NCBI GenBank assembly: GCA_902539165.1
Contig: CACBHY010000003.1
Coordinates: 134,657 to 195,747, forward strand
DNA length: 61,091 nt
DNA from: an uncultured Pelagibacteraceae bacterium
Lineage (GTDB): Bacteria; Pseudomonadota; Alphaproteobacteria; Pelagibacterales; Pelagibacteraceae
Direction: 5' to 3'
Shown here: positions 8,407 to 17,724 of the stretch, in pieces
Numbering within the stretch: the first letter of the stretch is position 1
Layout of the letters: each line of letters opens with the position of its first letter
Program-made: the position numbers and the translations under genes
Notes under the pieces: model-generated
Told to the model about the DNA's origin: nothing
The model's database searches: none
The model's input: the letters and a program-made list of their open reading frames with translations, nothing else

Positions 8407-9141
8407 CTAATTAAAATTTTCGTAACCTTTTTTCTCAAGTTCTATAGCTAAATCAGGACCACCAGATTTAACGATCTTTCCATTGATTAAAACATGGACA
8501 AAGTCAGGCTTAATATAATCAAGCAACCTTTGATAATGTGTAATTATTAAAAATGAGTTTTCTTCGTTTCTTAAAGTATTTACTCCATCTGCAACAATTC
8601 TTAATGCGTCTATGTCTAGTCCTGAGTCTGTTTCATCAAGAATAGATAATTTTGGAGATAACATTGACATTTGTAAAATTTCATTTTTTTTTTTTTCTCC
8701 TCCAGAAAAACCAACATTTAATTGTCTATTTAATTTTTCCTCATCAAATTTAAGTTCTTTTGATTTTTCTTTTACAAGTTTTAAAAACTCTATCGCATCA
8801 AGCTCTTTTTCACCTCTTGCTTTTCTAACCGCATTTAATGAAGTTTTTAGGAATATATTTGTGTTTACTCCAGGAATTTCCAATGGATATTGGAAAGCTA
8901 AAAAAATACCTTTGTGAGCTCTTTCCTCTGTTTCAAGTTCAAATAAATCTTTTTCCTCAAAAAGAATTTCCCCAGAAACCTCATATCCTTTCTTTCCTGA
9001 TAAGATATTTGATAAAGTACTTTTACCTGATCCGTTTGGACCCATTATGGCATGAACTTCACCAGGATTAACATTTAGCGAAAATCCTTTTAAAATTTCC
9101 TTGTTATCTATTTTTGCATTTAATTTATTTATTTTTAACAT
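8407..9141 (-). CDS. sufC: SufC, Fe-S assembly ABC ATPase
   Basis: 244 residues, a cytosolic ABC-type ATPase. Walker A is GPNGSGKST (34-42), the Q-loop is FQYPLEIPG, the signature is NVGFSGGEKKKNEI and Walker B is LSILDETDSGLD. It drives conformational change in the SufB-SufD dimer. Its ATG overlaps the sufB stop by one base (TAATG). Confidence 0.95.
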   Translation of the reverse strand: MLKINKLNAKIDNKEILKGFSLNVNPGEVHAIMGPNGSGKSTLSNILSGKKGYEVSGEILFEEKDLFELETEERAHKGIFLAFQYPLEIPGVNTNIFLKTSLNAVRKARGEKELDAIEFLKLVKEKSKELKFDEEKLNRQLNVGFSGGEKKKNEILQMSMLSPKLSILDETDSGLDIDALRIVADGVNTLRNEENSFLIITHYQRLLDYIKPDFVHVLINGKIVKSGGPDLAIELEKKGYENFN

Positions 9142-10583
9142 TATCCAACACTTCCCTCTAAACTGATCCCTACTAACTTTTGTGCTTCAACAGCAAATTC
9201 CATCGGTAGTTGCTGTAATACTTCCTTACAAAATCCATTAACAATTAATCCGACCGCCTCTTCGGCACTAAGCCCTCTTTGTTGGCAATAATGTAATTGT
9301 TCCTCACTTATTTTAGAGGTAGTGGCTTCATGGGCTATATTTGATTCTGAATTTTTATTTTTGATATAAGGAACTGTATGAGCACCACATTTGTTACCCA
9401 TCAGTAAAGAGTCGCACTGAGTATAATTATTTGAATTCGATGCTTTTGAAGAAATATCAACCAATCCTCTATAAGTCATATCTGAAAAGCCAGCACTTAT
9501 TCCTTTGGATATAATTTTACTTTTTGTGTTTTTTCCTAAATGGATCATTTTAGTTCCAGTATCAGCTTTTTGGTGATTATTTGTAATGGCGATTGAATAA
9601 AATTCTCCAACAGAATTATCGCCTTTTAAAATGCAACTAGGATACTTCCAAGTGATTGCAGATCCAGTTTCGACTTGTGTCCAAGAAATTTTTGAATTCT
9701 TACCTTTGCACAATCCTCTTTTAGTAACAAAGTTATATATTCCACCTTTACCATCTTTATCACCTGGATACCAATTTTGAACTGTTGAATATTTTATTTC
9801 AGCATCATCAAGAGCAACTAATTCAACATTAGCAGCATGTAATTGATTTTCATCTCTCATAGGAGCTGTGCAACCTTCTAAGTAGCTAACATAACTTCCT
9901 TTGTCAGCAATAATTAAAGTTCTTTCAAATTGACCTGTATTGGATGCATTTATTCTAAAATAAGTTGAAAGTTCCATTGGGCATCTAACACCCTCTGGAA
10001 TGTATACAAATGAACCGTCAGTAAAAACTGCTGAGTTTAAAGTTGCAAAAAAATGATCGGTTAACGGAATCACTGAACCTAAATATTTTTTAACTAATTC
10101 TGGATGTTTTTGAATTGCTTCTGAAATTGGACAAAAAATAATTCCTTGTTTTATTAATTCTTCTCTAAAAGTTGTTGCAACTGAAACTGAGTCAAAAACT
10201 GCATCAACTGCGATACCATTTAATCTTGCTTGTTCTTGAAGAGGGATACCTAACTTTTTGTAAGTTTCTAAAAGTTTAGGATCTAATTCATCTAAACTTT
10301 TTGGTTTATCATCCATGCTTTTAGGTGCAGAATAATAATATAAATCTTGATAATCTATATTTGGATATTTTGGTTTTTGCCAATTTGGTTCTTTTAATTG
10401 CTTAAATCTCTCATAAGCTTTCAATCTAAATTCAAGCATCCATTGTGGTTCTTTTTTAATGTTAGAAATAAATTTAATTACGTCTTCATTTAAACCCTTA
10501 GGTGCTCTCGTATTTTCTATATCAGTCGAGAAACCATATTTATAATCTTTTAATTTGTCTATTTCCTTTTGTCTATTTTCCAT
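9141..10583 (-). CDS. sufB: SufB, Fe-S cluster scaffold subunit
   Basis: 480 residues, the usual SufB length. It contains the conserved core [48 protein letters not shown] and the C-terminal [18 protein letters not shown], all typical of SufB. Fe-S clusters are built on the SufBC2D complex. It is the first structural gene after iscR, with one base between them, and is co-transcribed with sufCDSU, sufT and sufA. Confidence 0.96.
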   Translation of the reverse strand: MENRQKEIDKLKDYKYGFSTDIENTRAPKGLNEDVIKFISNIKKEPQWMLEFRLKAYERFKQLKEPNWQKPKYPNIDYQDLYYYSAPKSMDDKPKSLDELDPKLLETYKKLGIPLQEQARLNGIAVDAVFDSVSVATTFREELIKQGIIFCPISEAIQKHPELVKKYLGSVIPLTDHFFATLNSAVFTDGSFVYIPEGVRCPMELSTYFRINASNTGQFERTLIIADKGSYVSYLEGCTAPMRDENQLHAANVELVALDDAEIKYSTVQNWYPGDKDGKGGIYNFVTKRGLCKGKNSKISWTQVETGSAITWKYPSCILKGDNSVGEFYSIAITNNHQKADTGTKMIHLGKNTKSKIISKGISAGFSDMTYRGLVDISSKASNSNNYTQCDSLLMGNKCGAHTVPYIKNKNSESNIAHEATTSKISEEQLHYCQQRGLSAEEAVGLIVNGFCKEVLQQLPMEFAVEAQKLVGISLEGSVG

Positions 10584-10584
10584 C

Positions 10585-11010
10585 TTAATTAATCCGTTCT
10601 GAATTATTTTTTAATAAGTCCTCTAAACTTTTTTTTTCAAAAAAACTATTAATATGAGTTTCTAGTTCATCCCAAAGGTTATGAGTTACGCATTTTGTTG
10701 CTTTTCCATTACAGCCTTTTTTTGATTCTTTTTTGCACTGGACAGTTTTAACTTTTTCGTCAACAGCATTAAAAATATTAGTAAGTTTTATTTCATTTGG
10801 CTTTTTTGATAAAACATATCCACCTTGGGTACCTCTGGTACTTTTTACAATTTGATTTTTTTTAAGCTTTGAAAAAATTTGTTCTAAATAATCTAAGGAA
10901 ATTCCTTGTCGTAATGAAATATCACGCAAAGACACTGGATTAATAGTGTCAAACCTTGCAAGATCTACAAGTGCCATAACAGCGTATCTTCCTTTTGATG
11001 TCAGTTTCAT
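10585..11010 (-). CDS. iscR: IscR-type Rrf2 transcriptional regulator
   Basis: 141 residues: an N-terminal winged helix ([18 protein letters not shown]) with a [14 protein letters not shown] wing, then cysteines C92, C100 and C107 followed by H110, the [2Fe-2S] ligand set of IscR with slightly wider spacing. Cluster occupancy would report Fe-S supply. It heads the suf operon, and an IscR-like dyad overlaps its own promoter, so autoregulation of iscR-suf is likely. AAAGGG precedes the ATG by 4 bases. SufR-type regulation is less likely, because this is an Rrf2-family protein. Confidence 0.92.
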   Translation of the reverse strand: MKLTSKGRYAVMALVDLARFDTINPVSLRDISLRQGISLDYLEQIFSKLKKNQIVKSTRGTQGGYVLSKKPNEIKLTNIFNAVDEKVKTVQCKKESKKGCNGKATKCVTHNLWDELETHINSFFEKKSLEDLLKNNSERIN

Positions 11011-11033
11011 TTTACCCTTTAAATAATAGCCTT

Positions 11034-11061
11034 TTTATACATACCTGACTAAAATGGTCAA
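11034..11061 (-). promoter_or_regulatory. promoter of the iscR-suf operon
   Basis: On the minus strand, TTGACC (11056-11061) and TATAAA (11034-11039) are separated by 16 bp, a good sigma70-type pair. The expected start site near 11027 gives a 5' leader of about 17 bases with AAAGGG before the iscR ATG at 11010. Confidence 0.6.
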
Positions 11062-11063
11062 GT
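11043..11063. promoter_or_regulatory. IscR-like operator overlapping the suf promoter
   Basis: ACCTGACT (11043-11050) and GGTCAAGT (11056-11063) form a dyad of the type ACYTGACY-N5-RGTCARGT. It closely resembles the type 1 IscR sites of proteobacteria and lies across the -35 element. The position implies repression by cluster-loaded IscR. Confidence 0.6.
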
Positions 11064-11147
11064 TTACACTACAAAAAAAAACTAACATATTGTCGCTCAG
11101 TTATGATAAACGTAACTTTTTTTTGAGAATAATAATCAATAGCGCTT

Positions 11148-11804
11148 ATGGATAACAAAATTTTAGAAATATTTATTCCAGGTCCTGCTGGACGGCTTGA
11201 AGCTAAATATTTTAAAAGTAAAAAAAATACATCACCTGTTGCACTAGTATTGCAGCCTCATCCTCAATACGGGGGAACCATGAATAATAAGGTTGTGGTA
11301 GATACATTCCATGCATTTATGGAAAATGATTTTTCTGTTTGTAGAGTTAACTTTAGAGGTGTTGGAAAAAGTGATGGAGAATTTGATAATGGCCAAGGAG
11401 AACTAGCTGATGCAGCAGCTGCGTTGGACTGGTTAGAAAGGGAAAATTTTGATAATTCTCAATGTTGGGTATCTGGTTTTTCTTTTGGATCATTGATAGC
11501 TATGCAGCTACTAATGAGAAGACCTGAAATAAATAGATTTATAGCTATTTCACCTCAACCTAATGTTTATGATTTTTCTTTTTTATCACCATGTCCTACA
11601 TCTGGAATGGTAATTTATGGAAAAAAGGATGAATTAGTTCCAGAAGAGTATATTAAAGAACTAGATAAAAAACTAAGTGCACAAAAAGGAATTAAAGTTG
11701 AATTTCACGCTATTACAGATGCCAATCATTTTTTTTCTAAAACAGATGGTGTGTTAATTAAAAGTCTTGATAAATATATTAAAAAAGAGAGGGCTCTTTA
11801 TTAA
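11148..11804 (+). CDS. alpha/beta-hydrolase fold protein
   Basis: 218 residues with a complete alpha/beta-hydrolase triad pattern: nucleophile elbow GFSFGS (S113), acid KKDELVP (D161) and DANHFF (H194). An HPQYGGTMNNK oxyanion region and FRGVGKSDGEF are also present. This is the small cytosolic type often found as a conserved hypothetical in alphaproteobacteria; the substrate is unknown. It is divergent from iscR and overlaps the 3' end of anmK by 4 bp. Confidence 0.85.
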   Translation: MDNKILEIFIPGPAGRLEAKYFKSKKNTSPVALVLQPHPQYGGTMNNKVVVDTFHAFMENDFSVCRVNFRGVGKSDGEFDNGQGELADAAAALDWLERENFDNSQCWVSGFSFGSLIAMQLLMRRPEINRFIAISPQPNVYDFSFLSPCPTSGMVIYGKKDELVPEEYIKELDKKLSAQKGIKVEFHAITDANHFFSKTDGVLIKSLDKYIKKERALY

Positions 11805-12943
11805 GAATTTTTTACTAGTTTACCACCAACTGTAGGCTTTGTACATCCTGTTGTATTTGGAAATGAAATAGGTAAATCTAAAAAAGATCTAATAGCTAAA
11901 TATCCAAATGCCTGAGATTCAATATAATCACCATTGAAACCATAGTTATCTATATCATCTAAAATAAAATTGTTTTTGTCATTAAGATTTTCTTTAATAC
12001 AATCTAATAAAGTAATATTTTTTCTTCCTCCCCCTGAAATTAAGTATTTAATTTTACTATCAGTGCCTATATTTTCTATTCCTTTAGCTATTAGATAGCC
12101 TGTAAAGTTAGTTATTGTTGCGCAGCCATTTTCAAATGTGAGACCTCTAGCAAAAGAGTTGTCAAAATTTTTAATATCTAAAGATTTTGAATATGTATCT
12201 ATGTTAAAATTTTCAATGATTTGATTAGTAATTAATTGATCAATTTTTCCTGTTTTTGATATATTTCCATTTTCATCAAATTTTTTATTAGAATTTTTTC
12301 TAACCCAGTCATCTATCAAACAATTTCCAGGCCCAATATCATAAGCAATAATATTATCCTCAAAATTACCGGAAATACTTATAATCTTAGTAAGGTTTGT
12401 TATTCCTCCAATATTTATAAATCCTATGGGAAATCCTGTTTTGAATTTTTCATTAACAATATTGGATATGAGATAGTGAAATATTGGAGTTAAAGGGGCT
12501 CCTTGTCCTTCATTTTCAATATCTTTTTGTCTAAAGTCATAAACAACTTTTTTTTTTAATAGCTGAGATAGCAGCTTTCCGTCTCCAAGTTGTTTTGTGA
12601 TTTTTTTTTGTGGCTCGTGATATATTGTTTGGCCGTGAAAACCTATTAGATCAATTTCATTGTTATATTTTAATAATATTTGGTTTATTTTTTCTGCATG
12701 AAAAATTGTAATTTTTCTATCTAAATTTCCCAATTCTTTGGAATATTTAAATAAATCATTCTCTACTAAAACTAAGTTTCTTAATCTAATTAACTCTGCT
12801 TGTAGTTCAACATCATACTCAAAATACTTATCTAAAATGTTGTAAAATTGATATTGCCCATCAGATTGGATTATTGATATATCCACTCCATCCATTGAGG
12901 TTCCACTCATTAATCCTATAGATGTATATAATTTTTTTTTCAT
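11801..12943 (-). CDS. anmK: anhydro-N-acetylmuramic acid kinase
   Basis: 380 residues, with the ATP-binding start LMSGTSMDGVD (12-22), FHGQTIYHEP, the GDG...VVYDFRQKDIENEGQGAPL loop, NIGGITNLT and SGGGRKN. AnmK opens and phosphorylates 1,6-anhydro-MurNAc during peptidoglycan recycling. It lies divergent to tyrS with 45 bp between starts, a neighbourhood seen in many proteobacteria. Confidence 0.93.
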   Translation of the reverse strand: MKKKLYTSIGLMSGTSMDGVDISIIQSDGQYQFYNILDKYFEYDVELQAELIRLRNLVLVENDLFKYSKELGNLDRKITIFHAEKINQILLKYNNEIDLIGFHGQTIYHEPQKKITKQLGDGKLLSQLLKKKVVYDFRQKDIENEGQGAPLTPIFHYLISNIVNEKFKTGFPIGFINIGGITNLTKIISISGNFEDNIIAYDIGPGNCLIDDWVRKNSNKKFDENGNISKTGKIDQLITNQIIENFNIDTYSKSLDIKNFDNSFARGLTFENGCATITNFTGYLIAKGIENIGTDSKIKYLISGGGRKNITLLDCIKENLNDKNNFILDDIDNYGFNGDYIESQAFGYLAIRSFLDLPISFPNTTGCTKPTVGGKLVKNS

Positions 12944-12988
12944 TGATATTCTTTTTATTAAAAATTTGTATATTGTAACTATAGACTT

Positions 12989-14218
12989 ATGAATAAATTT
13001 TTAAAAGATTTTAAAGATCGAGGATATTTCTACCAATGTACTAGTGAGGATGAATTATCAAATTTACTAGATAAAGAAAAAATCAAAGCTTATATTGGTT
13101 TTGACTGTACCGCAGAGAGTTTACATGTTGGTAGCTTACTACAAATAATGTGTTTGAGATTACTTCAAAAAAATGGACATCGTCCTATAGTTTTACTTGG
13201 TGGTGGAACTACAAGAATTGGTGACCCATCTGGAAAAGATAAAACTAGAAAAATTTTAAGTGAAGAAGAAATTGAAAAAAATATTCTAAATATTAAAAAT
13301 ATTCTTAAAAAATTTTTAGACAATGATGACCCAAGCACAAAACCAATATTTGTAAATAATTATTCTTGGTTAAAAAATTTGAATTATATATCTTTCTTAA
13401 GAGATATTGGAAAACACTTTACTATCAATAGGATGTTGACATTTGATAGTGTCAAATTGAGACTGGATAGAGAACAATCACTTAGTTATATGGAATTTAA
13501 TTATATGATTTTGCAAGCATATGATTTTTTAGAATTAAATAAAACAGAAAATTGTGTTTTACAAATTGGTGGTTCTGATCAATGGGGGAATATTGTAAAC
13601 GGAGTTGAGCTTATTAAAAGATACTCTAATAATCAAACTTTTGGTTTAACTACTCCACTAATTACTTTAGCTACAGGTGCAAAAATGGGTAAGACAGAAA
13701 ACGGTGCAGTTTGGTTAGATGAAAAATTTTTATCAGCTTATGATTACTGGCAATTTTGGAGAAATATTGATGACAGGGATGTGATTAAATTTATAAAAAT
13801 GTTTACTGATCTTGATATTGTCGAGATAGAAAAATTAAAAAAAAATAACATAAATGAATTAAAAATTTTGCTTGCAAATAAAACTACCTCTTTGCTTCAT
13901 GGCGAAAAGGCAGCGAAGAACTCAGAACAAGCAGCTAAAGAGGCATTTTCTGGAAATTCACTTGGTTCAAATTTACCTTCTGTAAATATATCATTAGAAA
14001 ATTTTGACAAAAAAATTAACGTTTTAGATCTTATTTTACTGTCTAAATTAGAAAATTCTAAAAGTGAGATTAGAAGACTTATAAAAGGAAATGCGATAAA
14101 AATTAATGATAATACTATATCTGACGAAAAATTTATTATTGATCACAATCTTTTTAAAGAAAATTACCTCAAGTTATCTATAGGAAAAAAAAGACACATT
14201 AAAGTTGAGCTAAATTAA
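12989..14218 (+). CDS. tyrS: tyrosyl-tRNA synthetase
   Basis: 409 residues, class I aaRS. The HIGH-like motif is HVGS (46-49), the tyrosine/ATP site is GGSDQWGNI and the KMSKS-like loop is KMGKT (232-236). A C-terminal S4-type RNA-binding segment (ISKLENSKSEIRRLIKGNAIKIN-like, about 340-400) follows. It charges tRNA-Tyr. The 3' end overlaps the convergent AsmA-like gene by 4 bp. Confidence 0.96.
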   Translation: MNKFLKDFKDRGYFYQCTSEDELSNLLDKEKIKAYIGFDCTAESLHVGSLLQIMCLRLLQKNGHRPIVLLGGGTTRIGDPSGKDKTRKILSEEEIEKNILNIKNILKKFLDNDDPSTKPIFVNNYSWLKNLNYISFLRDIGKHFTINRMLTFDSVKLRLDREQSLSYMEFNYMILQAYDFLELNKTENCVLQIGGSDQWGNIVNGVELIKRYSNNQTFGLTTPLITLATGAKMGKTENGAVWLDEKFLSAYDYWQFWRNIDDRDVIKFIKMFTDLDIVEIEKLKKNNINELKILLANKTTSLLHGEKAAKNSEQAAKEAFSGNSLGSNLPSVNISLENFDKKINVLDLILLSKLENSKSEIRRLIKGNAIKINDNTISDEKFIIDHNLFKENYLKLSIGKKRHIKVELN

Positions 14219-16632
14219 TTTTTTTTAATTTTTTCTAAAGTACGAGTTATAAATCTTGGGGTTAATGTCTTAATTGGATTTACAGTAGTTTCTAGCTTCT
14301 TAGGTGGCCCTTTAATCTTAAAACTTACTCCAAAAACCCCTTCTCCTGTTTTATCTCCAACCAAAATTTTCCCAAGAACTGGTATTGAACTAATTGTTTT
14401 ATTAATAGTGGTTGCTGGCACAAGTGTCCCTCTTAGGCTTATTAGTTTATCATCCTCTACATATCCACTCATTAGTATTGAAATTGCAGGACCAATTGCA
14501 TAAATCTCATCAATTGTCATTAGATCTCCCTGATTTTTAAAATTCATTTCAAATTCATCAAATCTAATTCCTTCTCCTGATAAAATATCTGCAATTCCCT
14601 GTAGAGAAGCAAGAGTAAGAATTTTTGTTAAAACTGGTAATTCTTTCAATTTAAAATCATAAATATTAAGTTTAGATATAGAAATATTACCTTTTTTAGA
14701 TGAATAGAAATCTAGATATCCTTCATCAAATCCTTTAATAAATTTATATCGTTCAACTAATGGTTTTGCTTTTGAGGAGTATAGTGTAGTTATCTTGTTA
14801 TTTTCAGCATCACTATTGATTGAAAATGAAATATTTTTTTTATCACCAAAAAGTGCAGATAAATTGGCATCTACAACACTATTATCTTTAATAAATAAAT
14901 TTCCTTTTAAATCTGAAACATAATTAATTTCATCTAAAGAAACTTCGTCTAACTTTATATTTAGAGCAATATTATTTTGAAAAATATTATTTCTTTTTTT
15001 ATCATTACCTTTTAAAAGATTTGTAATTAAGGTATTTGCATTTAAACTAAATCCAATTATATCAAAATCGTCTTTTTTTATTTTTTTTATCGAATATTTG
15101 TTTAACTTATTCTCAGTGTCTAAATAATCAAACTCAACATAATCAACATTAATAATTGAATTATTCTCATTTAAGGTAAGATTACTTACTTCAATTTTAT
15201 TTTTGTCTTCTAAAATAATTAGATTGTTTAAAGAAAGATTTTTATCTTGCTCATAATAACCATCAATTTTCAATTGGGTGTCTATTTTATTATTTTTTTT
15301 ATAATTAAAAAAATTTACTTCAAAATCAGTTTTGTCTAAATTCATATCTAAATCAAAATTGATTTTTTTATCTTTTGTTGATATTAAATATTTTATACTT
15401 TCAAATTCATCATCAACTTTTATTTTACCTTCGCCTGCTAAAGATAATTTTTTGTTATTATATTTAATATTTAATTTTTGGTTTTTTAAATTAATATTCT
15501 CATTAGCAGATGGGAAAAAAACACTAATAAAATCTTGTTTTTTTAAACTAATAGCATCTAAAGTTAAATTCGATTGAATATTATAACTTTGATCATTATT
15601 TTTGAAGATATAGTTAATTTTATTAAAATTTTCTTCTAATTTTATTTCTCCTTCCCCAATAATTGATAATAGATTATTACTATACTGTAATTTTAATTTA
15701 TGGTTTTTTAAAACGATTTCCTCATTTATGTTTGAGAAAAAGTCTGAGATATAACTTTCTCTATTATATTTGAGGTGATCTAAATCAATATTAGATTTAA
15801 GAAACATATTTTTTAATTTAAAATTTTTATTAACCTCGAAACTAAAACTATTATCTGAACTGAAAGTCGTGTTATCTAAATTTAAATTTTTTAAATTTAA
15901 TTTAATTATTTTTAAGAAATTTTTCGATAAAGCAGCATCTTTACTTTTGACATTTCCATCAATGATAAAAATATCTTCTTTTTGCTTAACGTTTACCTTG
16001 TTGGAAAAAAAATCGATTTTACTTGTCGCAAATTTTATTTCTTGAAGTTTAAATTCTTGTTTCTTTAAGTTAAATAAAAAATTAATTTTTTCGTAACTAT
16101 AATTATTTAATAGTTGAATTTTTCCATCCTTTATTATGCCATTTATTTCATAGTCATCTCTAATTTTCCCCTTTTCGTCGTAATTAATTTTTAAATCAAA
16201 TATTACATGACCTTTTTTTATAATTTTATCTAAAATAAATAATTCTGGACCTTTGTAAGCTGTCTTAGCAAATTTAATTAAATCACCTAGTGGTAATGAT
16301 TTTGATCCTATTTCAAGATTTGATGAAACAAATTTATTTTTAATTATTGACGCAAGAGATACCTCTGTTCCTATATATTCTAATTCAAGTGGTTTATTAT
16401 AATAATAAACAGTAGCACCAACAGTTTTGGCATTAAATTTTAATCTAACTGGATCTAATTTAATTTTAATTTTTTTTAGATTTAGTTTTAAATTTCTATT
16501 ACTCTCATTAACTTTATTTTTTATCTGTTCATTAAAACTTTCTGTTTCAATTCCAATAGTACTTAAATAAATTATTGGTAAAAAAATTAAAACTGTTATT
16601 GCTATAAAAAACTTTACTAAAAATTTTCTCAT
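14215..16632 (-). CDS. AsmA-like / DUF3971 envelope protein with internal repeats
   Basis: 805 residues. One N-terminal membrane segment (about 4-26) is followed by a long beta-rich, lysine/asparagine-rich region and a conserved C-terminal block: SLQGIADILSGEGIRFDEFE, AIGPAISILMSG and GVSFKIKGPPKK. That C-terminal block is typical of the AsmA-like/YhdP (DUF3971) group, which spans the periplasm and is implicated in lipid transport to the outer membrane. Residues 295-368 and 369-442 are two diverged copies of a 74-residue unit (ISDFFSNINEEI against ISVFFPSANENI, then GEGEIKL against GEGKIKV). Its start overlaps the prfB stop by 4 bp. Confidence 0.8.
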   Translation of the reverse strand: MRKFLVKFFIAITVLIFLPIIYLSTIGIETESFNEQIKNKVNESNRNLKLNLKKIKIKLDPVRLKFNAKTVGATVYYYNKPLELEYIGTEVSLASIIKNKFVSSNLEIGSKSLPLGDLIKFAKTAYKGPELFILDKIIKKGHVIFDLKINYDEKGKIRDDYEINGIIKDGKIQLLNNYSYEKINFLFNLKKQEFKLQEIKFATSKIDFFSNKVNVKQKEDIFIIDGNVKSKDAALSKNFLKIIKLNLKNLNLDNTTFSSDNSFSFEVNKNFKLKNMFLKSNIDLDHLKYNRESYISDFFSNINEEIVLKNHKLKLQYSNNLLSIIGEGEIKLEENFNKINYIFKNNDQSYNIQSNLTLDAISLKKQDFISVFFPSANENINLKNQKLNIKYNNKKLSLAGEGKIKVDDEFESIKYLISTKDKKINFDLDMNLDKTDFEVNFFNYKKNNKIDTQLKIDGYYEQDKNLSLNNLIILEDKNKIEVSNLTLNENNSIINVDYVEFDYLDTENKLNKYSIKKIKKDDFDIIGFSLNANTLITNLLKGNDKKRNNIFQNNIALNIKLDEVSLDEINYVSDLKGNLFIKDNSVVDANLSALFGDKKNISFSINSDAENNKITTLYSSKAKPLVERYKFIKGFDEGYLDFYSSKKGNISISKLNIYDFKLKELPVLTKILTLASLQGIADILSGEGIRFDEFEMNFKNQGDLMTIDEIYAIGPAISILMSGYVEDDKLISLRGTLVPATTINKTISSIPVLGKILVGDKTGEGVFGVSFKIKGPPKKLETTVNPIKTLTPRFITRTLEKIKKN

Positions 16633-17724
16633 TTTATTTTATAGAGTGATTGTTCTAAAAATTCATCCAGATCACCATCTAGAATTTTATCCGGACTAGT
16701 ACTTTCAAAATTTGTTCGATTATCTTTAACTAATCTATAAGGTTGTAATACATAGGATCTTATTTGGTGGCCCCAACCAATTTCAGATTTTGAGTTTTCT
16801 GTATTTTGATTTTGTTCTTCTCTTTTCTTAATTTCATGGTCGTACAATCTGGCTTTTAACATATTCATACATGTCTCTTTATTTTTATGTTGAGACCTCT
16901 CATTTTGACACTGTACAACAATTTTGGAAGGTAGATGGGTAATTCTTACAGCGCTATCGGTAGTGTTTACATGTTGGCCACCTGCTCCACTAGATCGATA
17001 AGTATCTATTCTCAAATCTTTTTCAGAAATTTCTATATTTATATTTTCGTCAACAACTGGATATATCCAGATACTTGCAAAACTTGTATGTCTTCTTGCA
17101 CCTGAGTCGAATGGAGATATTCTAACCAAACGATGAATACCAGACTCTTTTTTAAGCCAACCAAAAACATAATCCCCCTCTATCTTTATTGTTGCTGACT
17201 TAATTCCAGCCTCATCTCCTCTATGTTCGCTTATTAAGTTTGATTTAAAATTCTTTTTATCAGACCATTTTAAATACATTCGTCTTAACATATCAGCCCA
17301 ATCTTGACTCTCTGTACCTCCAGCACCTGCATGAATCTCAATATAGCAGTCTAATGGATCTGCTTCGCTTGATAAAAAACATTTAATTTCACTTTTTTTT
17401 ATTTCCGATCTTAATTGTTTAATATTTTGTATAATTTCACCTTGAACGTCCAAGTTATTTTCCTCCAAAGCTAATTCATTTAAATCTTTAAAATCATTTA
17501 ATTTTTCAACAGATGAATTTAAAGAATTTATTAAATCCTCAAAAAATTTCTTTTCTTTAACTACTTTTTGAGAATTACTTTTATCTTGCCAGAAATTGGC
17601 TTCTAGCATTTTTGTATTCAGAGACTGAAGTTTTGAATAAATATTATTATTTTCAAAGATACTCCTTAATTCTTTGATTTATCTTATCTATTTCTTCTTT
17701 ATAATTTTGAAAATTATCACTCAT
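16629..17724 (-). CDS. prfB: peptide chain release factor 2, with programmed +1 frameshift
   Basis: An ATG at 17724 encodes 23 codons (MSDNFQNYKEE...) ending at an in-frame TGA (17653-17655). A +1 shift at CTT-T continues into a 341-codon frame, giving about 364 residues, the same size as E. coli RF2. The stop-recognition tripeptide SPF (203-205) and the catalytic GGQ (248-250) are present at the expected places. RF2 reads UGA and UAA, so low RF2 promotes its own frameshift. The ATG shares a base with the mrcA stop (TAATG). Confidence 0.95.
17653..17667 (-). promoter_or_regulatory. prfB programmed +1 frameshift site
   Basis: On the minus strand, an internal Shine-Dalgarno AAGGAG (17662-17667) is followed by TAT CTT TGA. 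The SD sits 3 bases before the CTT slip codon, the same arrangement as the classical prfB autoregulatory site. Skipping one T gives GAA AAT and joins the two frames. Confidence 0.92.

Noticed and set aside
8612..8917. Long open frame on the plus strand opposite sufC
   Set aside because: sufC shows every ABC motif on the other strand; the antisense frame is Ser/Phe-rich, with the composition expected of a shadow.
17609..17609. prfB starting at the ATG at 17609
   Set aside because: It leaves RF2 38 residues short and ignores the complete frameshift cassette and the coupled ATG at 17724.
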